A program made the position numbers and the translations under genes. Positions 24,245 to 32,344 of a stretch of DNA of 38,886 nt are shown here, piece after piece. The notes beneath the pieces were generated by a model. The model saw only the letters and a list, made by a program, of their open reading frames with translations, was not told where the DNA came from and made no database searches. Origin of the DNA: Flavobacteriales bacterium UBA1993 (GTDB lineage Bacteria > Bacteroidota > Bacteroidia > Flavobacteriales_G > Salibacteraceae). The number at the start of each line of letters is the position of its first letter. Position 1 is the first letter of the stretch. Location: assembly GCA_002336485.1 (NCBI GenBank), contig DDCZ01000045.1:1-38886 (forward strand). The letters are read 5' to 3'.

Positions 24245-26353
24245 TTAAGCTTTTTCTAATCTACCTTTTACAGTATCAATTACTTCTTTAGCAATATTCT
24301 TTGGACACTCGTCATAATGCGAGAATTCCATTGAAGACGTTGCTCTTCCTGAAGTAATGGTTCGAAGTTGAGTCACATATCCAAACATTTCAGATAATGG
24401 AACCTTCGCTTTAACCACTTTAGATCCTGCTCGATCATCCATTCCCTCGACAACTCCTCGTCTACGGTTCAGGTCACCGACTACATCTCCCATGTTTTGT
24501 TCGGGTGTAACAACTTCTAATTTCATTATTGGCTCTAGAATTACAGGATTACACAATGGTAATGCTGTTCTAAAGGCAAGCTTGGCCGCCAATTCAAATG
24601 ATAATTGATCCGAGTCAACTGCGTGGAAGGAACCATCAAGCAGGGTCACTTTGAGATTATCCACAACGTAACCTGCAAGCACACCATTTTTCATAGCCTC
24701 TTTGAATCCTTTCTCGACAGATGGGACAAATTCTCTAGGAACATTTCCTCCCTTGACTGCGTTCTCAAATATCAATCCTGGGTTTTCTGCATCCCCTGGC
24801 TCAATTCGAATGATGATATCGGCGAACTTACCTCTACCACCAGTTTGCTTCTTATAAACCTCTCTATGCTGGGTTGATCCAGTAATCGATTCCTTATAGT
24901 TAACTTGAGGAGCACCTTGATCAATCTCAACCTTAAACTCTCGTTTCATACGGTCAATGATGATATCCAAGTGTAGCTCACCCATACCGCTCAATACTGT
25001 TTGCCCAGTTTCTTCGTCGGTAAAAATTGTAAGCGTTGGATCTTCTTCAGACAGTTTAGCTAATGCCATTCCCATCTTATCTACATCCGCCTGCGTTTTT
25101 GGTTCGATAGCCACTCCAATAACAGGATCTGGGAAATCCATCGATTCTAACACGATTGGATGCTTCTCATCACACAGTGTATCTCCTGTTTTAATATCCT
25201 TAAATCCAACTAATGCTGCAATATCTCCGCAATGCAATTCAGGAATCTGATTTTGCTTATTTGCGTGCATCTGAAAGATTCGAGAAATACGTTCCTTGTT
25301 CCCTGATCGAGAATTCAAAACATATGATCCAGCGTTTAGGGTTCCTGAATAGGATCGAGTGAAACATAAACGACCTACAAATGGGTCAGTAGCAATCTTA
25401 AATGCTAATGCCGCAAAAGGCTCGCTTGAAGATGGCTTTCGCGACTCTTCTGCGTCTGTCTTTGGGTTCATCCCAATGATTGCTTCAGTATCCATAGGCG
25501 AAGGAAGAATCTCCATCACCATATCAAGCATTGCCTGCACCCCTTTGTTCTTAAAGGCAGAACCACACATCATTGGCACAACCTTACCAGCTATAGTAGC
25601 TTCTCTAAGTGCATCAAGAATTTCACGCTCAGTCAGAGAGTTTTCATCCTCAAAGTACTTCTCCATTAAAGTGTCATCGAATTCGGCAACAGCCTCCAAC
25701 AATTCACCTCTAAGTTCTCGAGCTTCATCAATAATGTCAGCCGGAATTTCGATTTCTTGGAAAGTCATTCCCATATCCTCTTCATTCCAGGTAATTCCAC
25801 GGAAATTGATCAAGTCGACCACTCCCTTAAATCCTTCTTCAGCTCCAATATTCAACTGGAGTGGCAATGCGTGGCTGCCGAGCATTTCTCGTACTTGCTT
25901 ACATACATTAAGGAAATCAGCACCCTGACGGTCCATTTTATTGACAAAGCCAATTCTTGGAACATTGTAATTATTCGCTAATCTCCAGTTCGTTTCAGAC
26001 TGTGGTTCAACTCCATCGACTGCGCTAAACAAAAAGACCAAACCATCCAACACTCGAAGCGATCGATTCACCTCAACGGTGAAATCAACGTGACCCGGAG
26101 TATCAATAATATTAACGTGATAATCCTGATCTCTGTAATTCCAGTTCAAGGTAGTCGCAGCAGAAGTAATTGTAATACCTCTTTCCTGCTCTTGAGCCAT
26201 CCAGTCCATCGTTGCAGCACCGTCATGAACTTCTCCAATCTTGTGACTTACTCCACCGTAGTAAAGAATACGCTCAGTAGTGGTTGTCTTGCCTGCATCA
26301 ATATGCGCAGCAATACCAATATTACGTGTGTATTTTAAATCTCTATTTGCCAT
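24245..26353 (-). CDS. fusA: Translation elongation factor G
   Basis: 702 residues. EF-G is the GTPase that drives tRNA-mRNA translocation and, with ribosome recycling factor, splits ribosomes. The G domain holds AHIDAGKTTTTERILYYGG (about 16-34), DTPGHVDFT and NKMDRQGAD, followed by domains II-V with SGMGELHLDIIIDRMKREF (about 459-477). Start MANRDLKYTRNIGIAAHIDAGKTT is the normal one. Lies between rpsG and rpsJ. Confidence 0.98.
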   Translation of the reverse strand: MANRDLKYTRNIGIAAHIDAGKTTTTERILYYGGVSHKIGEVHDGAATMDWMAQEQERGITITSAATTLNWNYRDQDYHVNIIDTPGHVDFTVEVNRSLRVLDGLVFLFSAVDGVEPQSETNWRLANNYNVPRIGFVNKMDRQGADFLNVCKQVREMLGSHALPLQLNIGAEEGFKGVVDLINFRGITWNEEDMGMTFQEIEIPADIIDEARELRGELLEAVAEFDDTLMEKYFEDENSLTEREILDALREATIAGKVVPMMCGSAFKNKGVQAMLDMVMEILPSPMDTEAIIGMNPKTDAEESRKPSSSEPFAALAFKIATDPFVGRLCFTRSYSGTLNAGSYVLNSRSGNKERISRIFQMHANKQNQIPELHCGDIAALVGFKDIKTGDTLCDEKHPIVLESMDFPDPVIGVAIEPKTQADVDKMGMALAKLSEEDPTLTIFTDEETGQTVLSGMGELHLDIIIDRMKREFKVEIDQGAPQVNYKESITGSTQHREVYKKQTGGRGKFADIIIRIEPGDAENPGLIFENAVKGGNVPREFVPSVEKGFKEAMKNGVLAGYVVDNLKVTLLDGSFHAVDSDQLSFELAAKLAFRTALPLCNPVILEPIMKLEVVTPEQNMGDVVGDLNRRRGVVEGMDDRAGSKVVKAKVPLSEMFGYVTQLRTITSGRATSSMEFSHYDECPKNIAKEVIDTVKGRLEKA

Positions 26354-26367
26354 TACTCTATGCGCTA

Positions 26368-26835
26368 TTAGAAGCGGAAATGCGCAAAAGCCTTATTCGC
26401 CTCTGCCATTCTGTGTGTATCTTCTTTTTTCTTGTAAGCAGCGCCTTCTTCTTTAGAGGCTGCAATAATTTCTTCGGCCAGTTTCTGCCCCATGCTCTTA
26501 CCGTTTCTCTTGGCAGAATACATGATTAACCATTTCATTCCTTGACTCACTTTTCGACTCGCCCGAATTTCCTGAGGAATTTGAAATGTAGACCCACCAA
26601 CTCGTCGGCTTTTAACTTCAACCTGAGGTGTTACATTCTCAAGGCCTTTTCTCCAAACATCAACTCCGCTTTCTTCGGTCTTCGCCTCAACGATGTCCAT
26701 AGCTTCATAGAATATTTTATAGGCAATGCTTTTCTTTCCGTCTAGCATTAGGTTGTTTACAAACTTCGTAACCAAAATTTCTCCGTATCGAGGATCTGGT
26801 AGTGTTATCCTGTCTTTAGCTCTTCCTTTTCTCAT
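26368..26835 (-). CDS. rpsG: 30S ribosomal protein S7
   Basis: 155 residues. S7 nucleates 30S head assembly and lies at the E site. The start MRKGRAKDRITLPDPRYGEILVTKFVNNLMLDGKK and RRVGGSTFQIPQEIRASRKVSQGMKWL are typical. The Shine-Dalgarno-poor 9-base gap after rpsL is too short to hold an operator like that used by S7 in E. coli. Second gene of the operon. Confidence 0.98.
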   Translation of the reverse strand: MRKGRAKDRITLPDPRYGEILVTKFVNNLMLDGKKSIAYKIFYEAMDIVEAKTEESGVDVWRKGLENVTPQVEVKSRRVGGSTFQIPQEIRASRKVSQGMKWLIMYSAKRNGKSMGQKLAEEIIAASKEEGAAYKKKEDTHRMAEANKAFAHFRF

Positions 26836-26844
26836 CTCCGCTAA

Positions 26845-27219
26845 TTATTTCTTTGGTCTTTTAGCACCGTATTTAGAACGGCGTTGTCTTCGCCCATCAA
26901 CACCTGCTGTGTCAAGTGCGCCACGTACAATATGATAACGAACTCCAGGCAAGTCTTTCACCCTTCCTCCACGTACCAGAACAATCGAGTGCTCTTGTAA
27001 GTTGTGACCTTCACCAGGAATGTATGCGTTTACTTCGTTCTGATTGGTTAATCGAACACGAGCCACTTTTCTCATTGCTGAGTTTGGCTTCTTCGGAGTA
27101 GTGGTGTACACTCGTACACATACGCCGCGTCGTTGAGGGCATGAGGCTAAAGCAGCAGATTTGCTGGTTTTCGTCATACTTTTCCGACCTTTTCTAACAA
27201 GTTGTGATATCGTTGGCAT
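26845..27219 (-). CDS. rpsL: 30S ribosomal protein S12
   Basis: 124 residues. S12 at the decoding centre controls accuracy and is the classic streptomycin-resistance target. The sensitive lysines look wild type: TTPKKPNSA (about 39-47) and, later, VKDLPGVRYHIVRG. The sequence ends DGRRQRRSKYGAKRPKK. It is the first gene of the 33-gene ribosomal operon, about 54 bases downstream of the inferred transcription start. Confidence 0.98.
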   Translation of the reverse strand: MPTISQLVRKGRKSMTKTSKSAALASCPQRRGVCVRVYTTTPKKPNSAMRKVARVRLTNQNEVNAYIPGEGHNLQEHSIVLVRGGRVKDLPGVRYHIVRGALDTAGVDGRRQRRSKYGAKRPKK

Positions 27220-27260
27220 TGCTTGTTTTACCTATGATTTATTACGTCTAGACAATATTT

Positions 27261-27276
27261 CCCCACTAAAACGGGG
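27261..27276 (-). promoter_or_regulatory. Short GC hairpin at the 5-prime end of the ribosomal operon leader
   Basis: CCCC (27273-27276 on the minus strand) and GGGG (27261-27264) can pair around a 8-base loop, starting at about the first transcribed base. Such 5-prime stems can protect mRNA from decay; here the stem is only 4 bp and the effect is speculative. Confidence 0.3.
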
Positions 27277-27279
27277 GCG

Positions 27280-27310
27280 CAAAAGTACACGATTAAATTT
27301 CTTACACAAT
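27280..27310 (-). promoter_or_regulatory. Promoter of the rpsL-rplQ operon
   Basis: On the minus strand ATTG (27310-27307, -33 element) and TACTTTTG (27287-27280, perfect TAnnTTTG) are separated by exactly 19 bases, the textbook Bacteroidota housekeeping promoter. It lies about 60 bases upstream of rpsL, giving a leader of roughly 54 bases. Confidence 0.82.
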
Positions 27311-27373
27311 GGGGGGTTCATTAATTTTTTTCTAAAAAGCAAAATTCATCCTTTATCGTATGGTCAGTGGGCC

Positions 27374-27400
27374 TTTCCTGATGAAAAAAATCTCAGGAAA
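27374..27400. repeat. 8-bp inverted repeat in the rpsL/pcrA intergenic region
   Basis: TTTCCTGA at 27374-27381 and TCAGGAAA at 27393-27400 form a perfect inverted repeat with an 11-base spacer that includes a run of seven A. It sits upstream of both divergent promoters. It may be an operator or just a hairpin; no following T-run is seen on the minus strand beyond the loop. Confidence 0.4.
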
Positions 27401-27457
27401 TTGGAGAATGTTGATAACTGAGAACCATTGAATGAATCCTTCAGAAGCTGCGAAAGA

Positions 27458-27465
27458 TATTTTTG
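27458..27465 (+). promoter_or_regulatory. Candidate -7 box for pcrA/uvrD
   Basis: TATTTTTG (27458-27465) matches TAnnTTTG perfectly 19 bases before the start codon at 27484, implying a leader of about 10-13 bases. No TTG sits at the expected 19-21 base distance upstream, so the support is one-sided. Confidence 0.4.
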
Positions 27466-27483
27466 ACCCTCAGAATAAATAAA

Positions 27484-29748
27484 ATGTCATACCTCGAAGA
27501 GTTAAATGAAGTGCAGCGCAAAGCTGTTGAAAAATCAGATGGCCCCATAATGGTGTTGGCAGGAGCTGGGTCTGGTAAGACACGTGTACTTACTTATCGT
27601 GTTGCACATCTAATTGATAAGGGGGTTGACCCATTCAACATTCTCTCGCTGACTTTTACAAATAAAGCCGCACGGGAGATGAAGAAGCGAATTGGAACCA
27701 TCGTTGGTGAATCCCTCGCTCGCAGTTTATGGATGGGAACCTTCCACTCCATCTTTGCCAAGATTCTTCGATTTGAAGCTGACAAAATCGGATACCCTTC
27801 CAATTTCACCATATATGACATGGATGACTCAAAGAGTTTGCTCAAGACTATTATCAAAGAACTCAAGCTCGACGATAAGGTCTACAAACCGAATTTAATT
27901 CAGCGAAGAATTAGTGCCGCAAAAAATGGCTTGGTGAGCGCTTTAGAATATCAAAAAGACACCACTATATATAATGACGATCTGCAGGCCAAAAAACCGC
28001 TACTTGGAAAAATATACGGGATCTATGAAAACCGATGCTTCAGGGCAGGTGCCATGGACTTTGACGACCTCCTATTCAAAACAAACATTTTGCTAAAGCA
28101 ACATGCGGATGTCTTATTAAAATACCAAAACAAGTTTCGTTACATATTAGTAGATGAGTTTCAGGACACCAACTACTCTCAAAGCAACATTTTAAAAATG
28201 CTCGCAGCTAGGCATGAAAACATCTGTGTTGTTGGAGATGACGCCCAGAGTATATATGCTTTTAGGGGCGCTAACATCCAAAACATTCTGCAGTTTCAGA
28301 GTATTTACCCTGATGCCAGTGTCTTTAAACTTGAACAAAACTATCGTTCTACAAAAATGATAGTGGAGGCTGCGAATCAGATCATCTTAAAAAACCAAGA
28401 TCAACTAAAGAAGAACGTTTGGACAAGCAACGACTCAGGTGATAAAATAAAATTGATCAAATGTCTAAGTGAAACCGAGGAAGGAAACTTTATCGCAAAT
28501 GAGATTTTAGAAACAAAGGATAACAAGAATCTGACGGAGGACTCATTTGCTATTCTATATAGAACAAACGCTCAGTCACGTGCTATCGAGGAGGCGCTGA
28601 GGCGAAAAAACATTCATTACAGGATATATGGTGGATTAAGCTTTTATCAGCGTAAAGAAATAAAAGACCTTCTCGCCTATTTTAAAATGTGCGTCAACCC
28701 AAATGATGAAGAGGCATTTAAACGAATATTAAATTACCCAGCTCGGGGAATTGGACAAACGACAAAAGATAAAATCACAATTGCCGCAAGTGAAGAAGGG
28801 GTTTCTCCATGGCAACTGATCATGAACCTAAAGGGCGCACACCTCCCTATCAACGCAGGAACCGCCAAAAAGATTAGTGAGTTTTGCAACCTAATTCAAA
28901 GCTTTCAGGTTATGGCAGAGACTACCAATGCCTACGACCTTGGAAATCACATTGCTTCTACAACAGGAATGTTACGTGAATTCTACGTAGATAAATCGCC
29001 AGAGGGCGTTAGTAGATATGAGAACATTCAGGAACTGCTTAGCGGAATGAAAGAGTTCACAGAAATTGAAGTTGAAGAGGAGGAGCTAGAGGTTAACAAT
29101 CCGCGCTCGCTTGGTAAGTTCCTGGAAGATGTGGCATTGTTAACTGATGTTGACGCAAAAGACAGCAAAGACGATGAGCAACCAAAGGTTTCGATGATGA
29201 CTATTCATTCAGCCAAAGGGCTTGAGTTTCCATATGTCTTTATCGCTGGTTTGGAGGAAGAACTGTTTCCGAGCCAAATGAGCATGTCTACAAGGCAGGA
29301 TTTGGAAGAGGAACGTAGACTATTCTATGTTGCGGTAACTCGCGCAGAAAAACGGGCCACGCTTTCATTTGCAGCCACTAGATTTCGATATGGAAATATG
29401 AATTACTGCGAGCCTAGCAGATTTATCGGCGAGATTCCCGAAAACCTCATAGATTCTCCAGCATTAAAATCATCCAGTAAAAGAGAACTGGCATCGAAAA
29501 GTTACAAGCTAGAGGACCGTGTAATAAAACGCAAATTAGTCAAGGCTGAGTCAGCAGGGTCGACCCTCACCAAGGATCAGATGTCTAAGCTCATTGTAGG
29601 AACAAAAGTCGCGCATGAAAGATTTGGTAGTGGAGAAATCGTAGGTTTGGAGGGTGATTTTCCAAACAAGAAAGCCACCGTTAGTTTTAAGGGTATTGGT
29701 AAGAAGCAACTATTGTTGAAATTTGCCAAACTCCAATTAATCGAATAA
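27484..29748 (+). CDS. pcrA: UvrD/PcrA-type superfamily 1 DNA helicase
   Basis: 754 residues from the ATG at 27484 (MSYLEELNEVQRKAVE); an upstream TTG at 27463 would add an unlikely seven residues inside the candidate promoter. A 3-prime-to-5-prime helicase for nucleotide-excision and mismatch repair and for clearing replication and transcription blocks. Motifs: Q-motif LNEVQRKAV, Walker A GAGSGKT (27-33), DEFQD (224-228), SIYAFRGANI, EQNYRST, SAKGLEFPYVFIAGLEEELFP and RRLFYVAVTRAEKRA. The C-terminus (VGTKVAHERFGSGEIVGLEG) is the Tudor-like fold of UvrD/PcrA that contacts RNA polymerase. Whether to call it pcrA or uvrD is a naming choice. Confidence 0.95.
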   Translation: MSYLEELNEVQRKAVEKSDGPIMVLAGAGSGKTRVLTYRVAHLIDKGVDPFNILSLTFTNKAAREMKKRIGTIVGESLARSLWMGTFHSIFAKILRFEADKIGYPSNFTIYDMDDSKSLLKTIIKELKLDDKVYKPNLIQRRISAAKNGLVSALEYQKDTTIYNDDLQAKKPLLGKIYGIYENRCFRAGAMDFDDLLFKTNILLKQHADVLLKYQNKFRYILVDEFQDTNYSQSNILKMLAARHENICVVGDDAQSIYAFRGANIQNILQFQSIYPDASVFKLEQNYRSTKMIVEAANQIILKNQDQLKKNVWTSNDSGDKIKLIKCLSETEEGNFIANEILETKDNKNLTEDSFAILYRTNAQSRAIEEALRRKNIHYRIYGGLSFYQRKEIKDLLAYFKMCVNPNDEEAFKRILNYPARGIGQTTKDKITIAASEEGVSPWQLIMNLKGAHLPINAGTAKKISEFCNLIQSFQVMAETTNAYDLGNHIASTTGMLREFYVDKSPEGVSRYENIQELLSGMKEFTEIEVEEEELEVNNPRSLGKFLEDVALLTDVDAKDSKDDEQPKVSMMTIHSAKGLEFPYVFIAGLEEELFPSQMSMSTRQDLEEERRLFYVAVTRAEKRATLSFAATRFRYGNMNYCEPSRFIGEIPENLIDSPALKSSSKRELASKSYKLEDRVIKRKLVKAESAGSTLTKDQMSKLIVGTKVAHERFGSGEIVGLEGDFPNKKATVSFKGIGKKQLLLKFAKLQLIE

Positions 29749-29767
29749 CAATTACCAAAAGAATTCA

Positions 29768-30385
29768 ATGGATTACGCTACTCAAAAGGAATCTCTTATA
29801 CTAGCCGAATATGGTCGCCATGTACAAGACATGGTGAAGCATGCGCTGACCATAGAAGATCGAACGAAACGCAATGAAGCTGCTGAGACTATCGTTTTGA
29901 TCATGACACAGCTTAACCCATCTTATAAGGGCTCTGACGAGCTTCAGCAAAAGCTTTGGGAAGATCTTTTTATTATCAGCAACTATGAATTGGATGTGGA
30001 TAGCCCATTTCCCAAACCTGAGCCTAAGAATGATATCATAGCTGAAAAAGTTGATTACCCCGATCAAAAATTTAAGTTTAAGCACTACGGCAAAATCATC
30101 GAAGCTCTAATCGAGGCTGCTGTCAAAATTGAGAACCCTGAGGAGCAGCAGGAGCTCATTCAGCAGATTGCAAATCTGATGAAGCGCAGCTATCTCAACT
30201 TTAACCGCGATTCGGTGAACGAAGACATGATAGTAGATCAGTTAACGTCCATGTCGGATGGGAAGTTAAAGCTGAGCCCAGAATTTAAATTTGTTCACAC
30301 CAATGACATAGTCGCTTCGAATCCAATCAAGAGGACAAATAGAAATCAGGGTAAGGGTCGAGGAAAACGCAAATGGAAAAAATAG
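29768..30385 (+). CDS. DUF4290 family protein
   Basis: 205 residues, cytoplasmic, mainly helical, with a basic C-terminal tail (NRNQGKGRGKRKWKK). The N-terminus MDYATQKESLILAEYGRHVQDMVKHA and NPSYKGSDELQQKLWEDLFIISNYELDVDSPFP (about 51-83) match my recollection of the DUF4290 family, a Bacteroidota-restricted gene usually directly upstream of murA, as here (4 bases before murA). No enzymatic motif is visible; function unknown. A role linked to cell-wall synthesis is suggested by position only. Confidence 0.85.
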   Translation: MDYATQKESLILAEYGRHVQDMVKHALTIEDRTKRNEAAETIVLIMTQLNPSYKGSDELQQKLWEDLFIISNYELDVDSPFPKPEPKNDIIAEKVDYPDQKFKFKHYGKIIEALIEAAVKIENPEEQQELIQQIANLMKRSYLNFNRDSVNEDMIVDQLTSMSDGKLKLSPEFKFVHTNDIVASNPIKRTNRNQGKGRGKRKWKK

Positions 30386-30389
30386 ATAG

Positions 30390-31700
30390 ATGGGATCATT
30401 TCAAATTGAAGGTGGGAGAAAACTAAAAGGGACGCTAGTTCCTCAAGGAGCTAAAAACGAAGCGCTACAAATACTTTGTGCGACCCTTTTAACTCCAGAA
30501 AAGGTTGAAATTGAAAATTTACCTGAGATAGTCGATGTCTTAAAACTCATTGATTTACTTGGATCCCTTGGTGTAAAAATTCAGAAAAAAGGTATAGGAC
30601 ATTACATATTTGAAGCCAACGAAATCGATATTGATTATTTAAACTCGCTCGACTTTGCTCGAAAGGGCGCGAGCCTGCGAGGGTCAATAATGATTGTAGG
30701 GCCTTTGCTCGCACGATTCGGAAAGGGCTACATTCCAAAACCAGGTGGTGATAAAATTGGACGCCGAAGGCTCGACACACATTTTATTGGCTTCGAAAAG
30801 CTTGGAGCCAAATTCATCTTTGATTCAAAATCTTCCTTTTATAGAGCAGAGGCCAAAAAGCTCAAAGGCACATACATTCTGCTCGACGAAGCCTCTGTAA
30901 CGGGAACAGCAAATGTTGTAATGGCAGCGGTTTTAGCAGAAGGAGTTACGACCATTTATAATGCAGCGTGCGAACCATATTTGCAACAGCTGTGCAAAAT
31001 GCTGAATCGAATGGGGGCCAATATCACTGGAGTTGGCTCTAATAGGCTCACAATTGAGGGAGTTAAGGACCTTGGTGGTTGTCATCACAGAATCCTTCCT
31101 GACATGATAGAAGTGGGGAGTTTCATCGGCCTTGCCGCAATGACCCAAAGTGAAATCCTGCTTAAAGACGTTGGTTATGAGCACCTCGGTATGATCCCTG
31201 ACGTGTTTAAACGGCTCGGAATTAAAATGGAATTGAGGGGCGATGATCTTTTCATTCCGGCTCAAGATTCTTATGAAGTTGAAACATTTATTGATGGCTC
31301 GATTTTAACCATCGCCGACGCGCCATGGCCAGGCTTTACGCCTGACTTATTGAGCATAATTTTGGTAGTGGCTACTCAAGCCAAGGGGAGCGTCCTTATT
31401 CACCAAAAGATGTTTGAGAGTAGGTTGTTTTTTGTCGACAAGCTTATTGATATGGGGGCCCAAATCATACTTTGCGACCCGCATAGAGCGACCATAATTG
31501 GACTAGGAAGGAACTCAGATCTAAGAGGCATACAAATGACATCACCAGATATTCGGGCGGGTGTCTCCTTATTAATTGCGGCCATGTCCGCATCCGGAAC
31601 TAGTGTGATCAGAAATATTGAACAGATTGATCGCGGTTATCAGAACATAGACACTCGACTTAATGCCATTGGCGCGAACATTGTAAGAAGCGAGAGCTAA
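30390..31700 (+). CDS. murA: UDP-N-acetylglucosamine 1-carboxyvinyltransferase with Asp in place of the catalytic Cys
   Basis: 436 residues. MurA makes the first committed peptidoglycan precursor from UDP-GlcNAc and phosphoenolpyruvate in the cytoplasm. Lys22-Asn23 in GAKNEALQ are present. In the loop KPGGDKIGRRRLDTHF (about 117-132) the residue corresponding to E. coli Cys115 is Asp121. Cys-to-Asp enzymes, known from Mycobacterium and Chlamydia, remain active but are not alkylated by fosfomycin, so natural fosfomycin tolerance is expected. The C-terminus ends RGYQNIDTRLNAIGANIVRSES. It is 4 bases after the DUF4290 gene. Confidence 0.96.
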   Translation: MGSFQIEGGRKLKGTLVPQGAKNEALQILCATLLTPEKVEIENLPEIVDVLKLIDLLGSLGVKIQKKGIGHYIFEANEIDIDYLNSLDFARKGASLRGSIMIVGPLLARFGKGYIPKPGGDKIGRRRLDTHFIGFEKLGAKFIFDSKSSFYRAEAKKLKGTYILLDEASVTGTANVVMAAVLAEGVTTIYNAACEPYLQQLCKMLNRMGANITGVGSNRLTIEGVKDLGGCHHRILPDMIEVGSFIGLAAMTQSEILLKDVGYEHLGMIPDVFKRLGIKMELRGDDLFIPAQDSYEVETFIDGSILTIADAPWPGFTPDLLSIILVVATQAKGSVLIHQKMFESRLFFVDKLIDMGAQIILCDPHRATIIGLGRNSDLRGIQMTSPDIRAGVSLLIAAMSASGTSVIRNIEQIDRGYQNIDTRLNAIGANIVRSES

Positions 31701-31710
31701 ATCAAAAAAG

Positions 31711-32250
31711 ATGAGAATTACCACAATCCTAACTATACTCTTGCTGGCTTTAGGTTCGGCTGCATTGAATTCAAACGAAATGACGCCCTTATCGCCTCCA
31801 ATAAATATTGGCGACGCAGCACCTGAAATTGCCATGGAAAATCCCGATGGAAAGGTCATCAAATTAAGCTCACTTAAGGGGAAGCTTGTTCTTATCGATT
31901 TTTGGGCTTCTTGGTGCGGACCATGTCGCAGAGAAAATCCAAACGTAGTTCGGGCGTATGAAAAATACAGCCAAGCGAAGTTCAATAACGCGAAAGGGTT
32001 TGAGGTTTTTAGTGTTTCCTTGGATGCCAATTTACAGGCTTGGAAAGGAGCCATTAAAAAAGACAACCTATCCTGGAAGTATCACGCAAGTGACTTAAAA
32101 AAATGGAAATCCGAGGCTGCAAAAATGTACGGAGTTGGAGCTATTCCTAGCAGCTTTCTTGTTGATGAAAACGGAATAGTGGTCGCCAAGAATCTTCGAG
32201 GCAAAATGATCGATATGGAGCTTGACAAGCACATCAAAAGCCTAAACTGA
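31711..32250 (+). CDS. TlpA/ResA-like thiol-disulfide oxidoreductase
   Basis: 179 residues. A hydrophobic N-terminus (residues 4-20) suggests export to the periplasm, where the thioredoxin fold would act in disulfide exchange. The active site is FWASWCGPCRRENP with Cys69 and Cys72, and the cis-proline is Pro146 in GAIPSSFLVDENG. An insertion between strand and helix (SVSLDANLQAWKGAIKKDNLSW) is typical of the AhpC/TSA-TlpA group. It follows murA by 10 bases. Reductant and substrate unknown. Confidence 0.88.
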   Translation: MRITTILTILLLALGSAALNSNEMTPLSPPINIGDAAPEIAMENPDGKVIKLSSLKGKLVLIDFWASWCGPCRRENPNVVRAYEKYSQAKFNNAKGFEVFSVSLDANLQAWKGAIKKDNLSWKYHASDLKKWKSEAAKMYGVGAIPSSFLVDENGIVVAKNLRGKMIDMELDKHIKSLN

Positions 32251-32280
32251 CACCCCCTTTAAGGCTTCGCAAATAATTAT

Positions 32281-32291
32281 GACAAATTGTC
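32281..32291. repeat. Short palindrome GACAAATTGTC upstream of grpE
   Basis: A perfect 5-bp arm palindrome around one base lies 12 bases upstream of the sigma-54-like -24 element. It could be a binding site for another regulator, but such a short palindrome may be chance. No CIRCE element was seen. Confidence 0.2.
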
Positions 32292-32303
32292 CTTTATTTC
32301 CCC

Positions 32304-32320
32304 TTGGCAATGATTTTGCC
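32304..32320 (+). promoter_or_regulatory. Putative sigma-54 (-24/-12) promoter of the grpE-dnaJ-ABC-regulator operon
   Basis: TTGGCAATGATTTTGCC matches the sigma-54 consensus YTGGCACGNNNNTTGCW at TTGGCA and TTGC, with the invariant GG (32306-32307) and GC (32318-32319) exactly 10 bases apart. It misses CG after TTGGCA and the final W. Transcription would start near 32331, about 14 bases before the grpE ATG. The same bases also offer a weaker housekeeping match (ATTG, 21 bases, TGATTTTG), so which sigma factor is used is not certain. Confidence 0.6.
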
Positions 32321-32344
32321 ATGTGGGTTGCATAATTATTTTCA

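Noticed and set aside
25359..25928. Open frame of 189 codons on the plus strand inside fusA
   Set aside because: Antisense to a highly conserved gene; Ser/Ile-rich composition is that of a reverse-complement shadow, with no promoter or family similarity.
32251..32344. CIRCE (HrcA operator) upstream of grpE
   Set aside because: No TTAGCACTC-N9-GAGTGCTAA or near match; the only palindromes are the TGGCAA/TTGCCA pair, which is part of the sigma-54-like element, and GACAAATTGTC.
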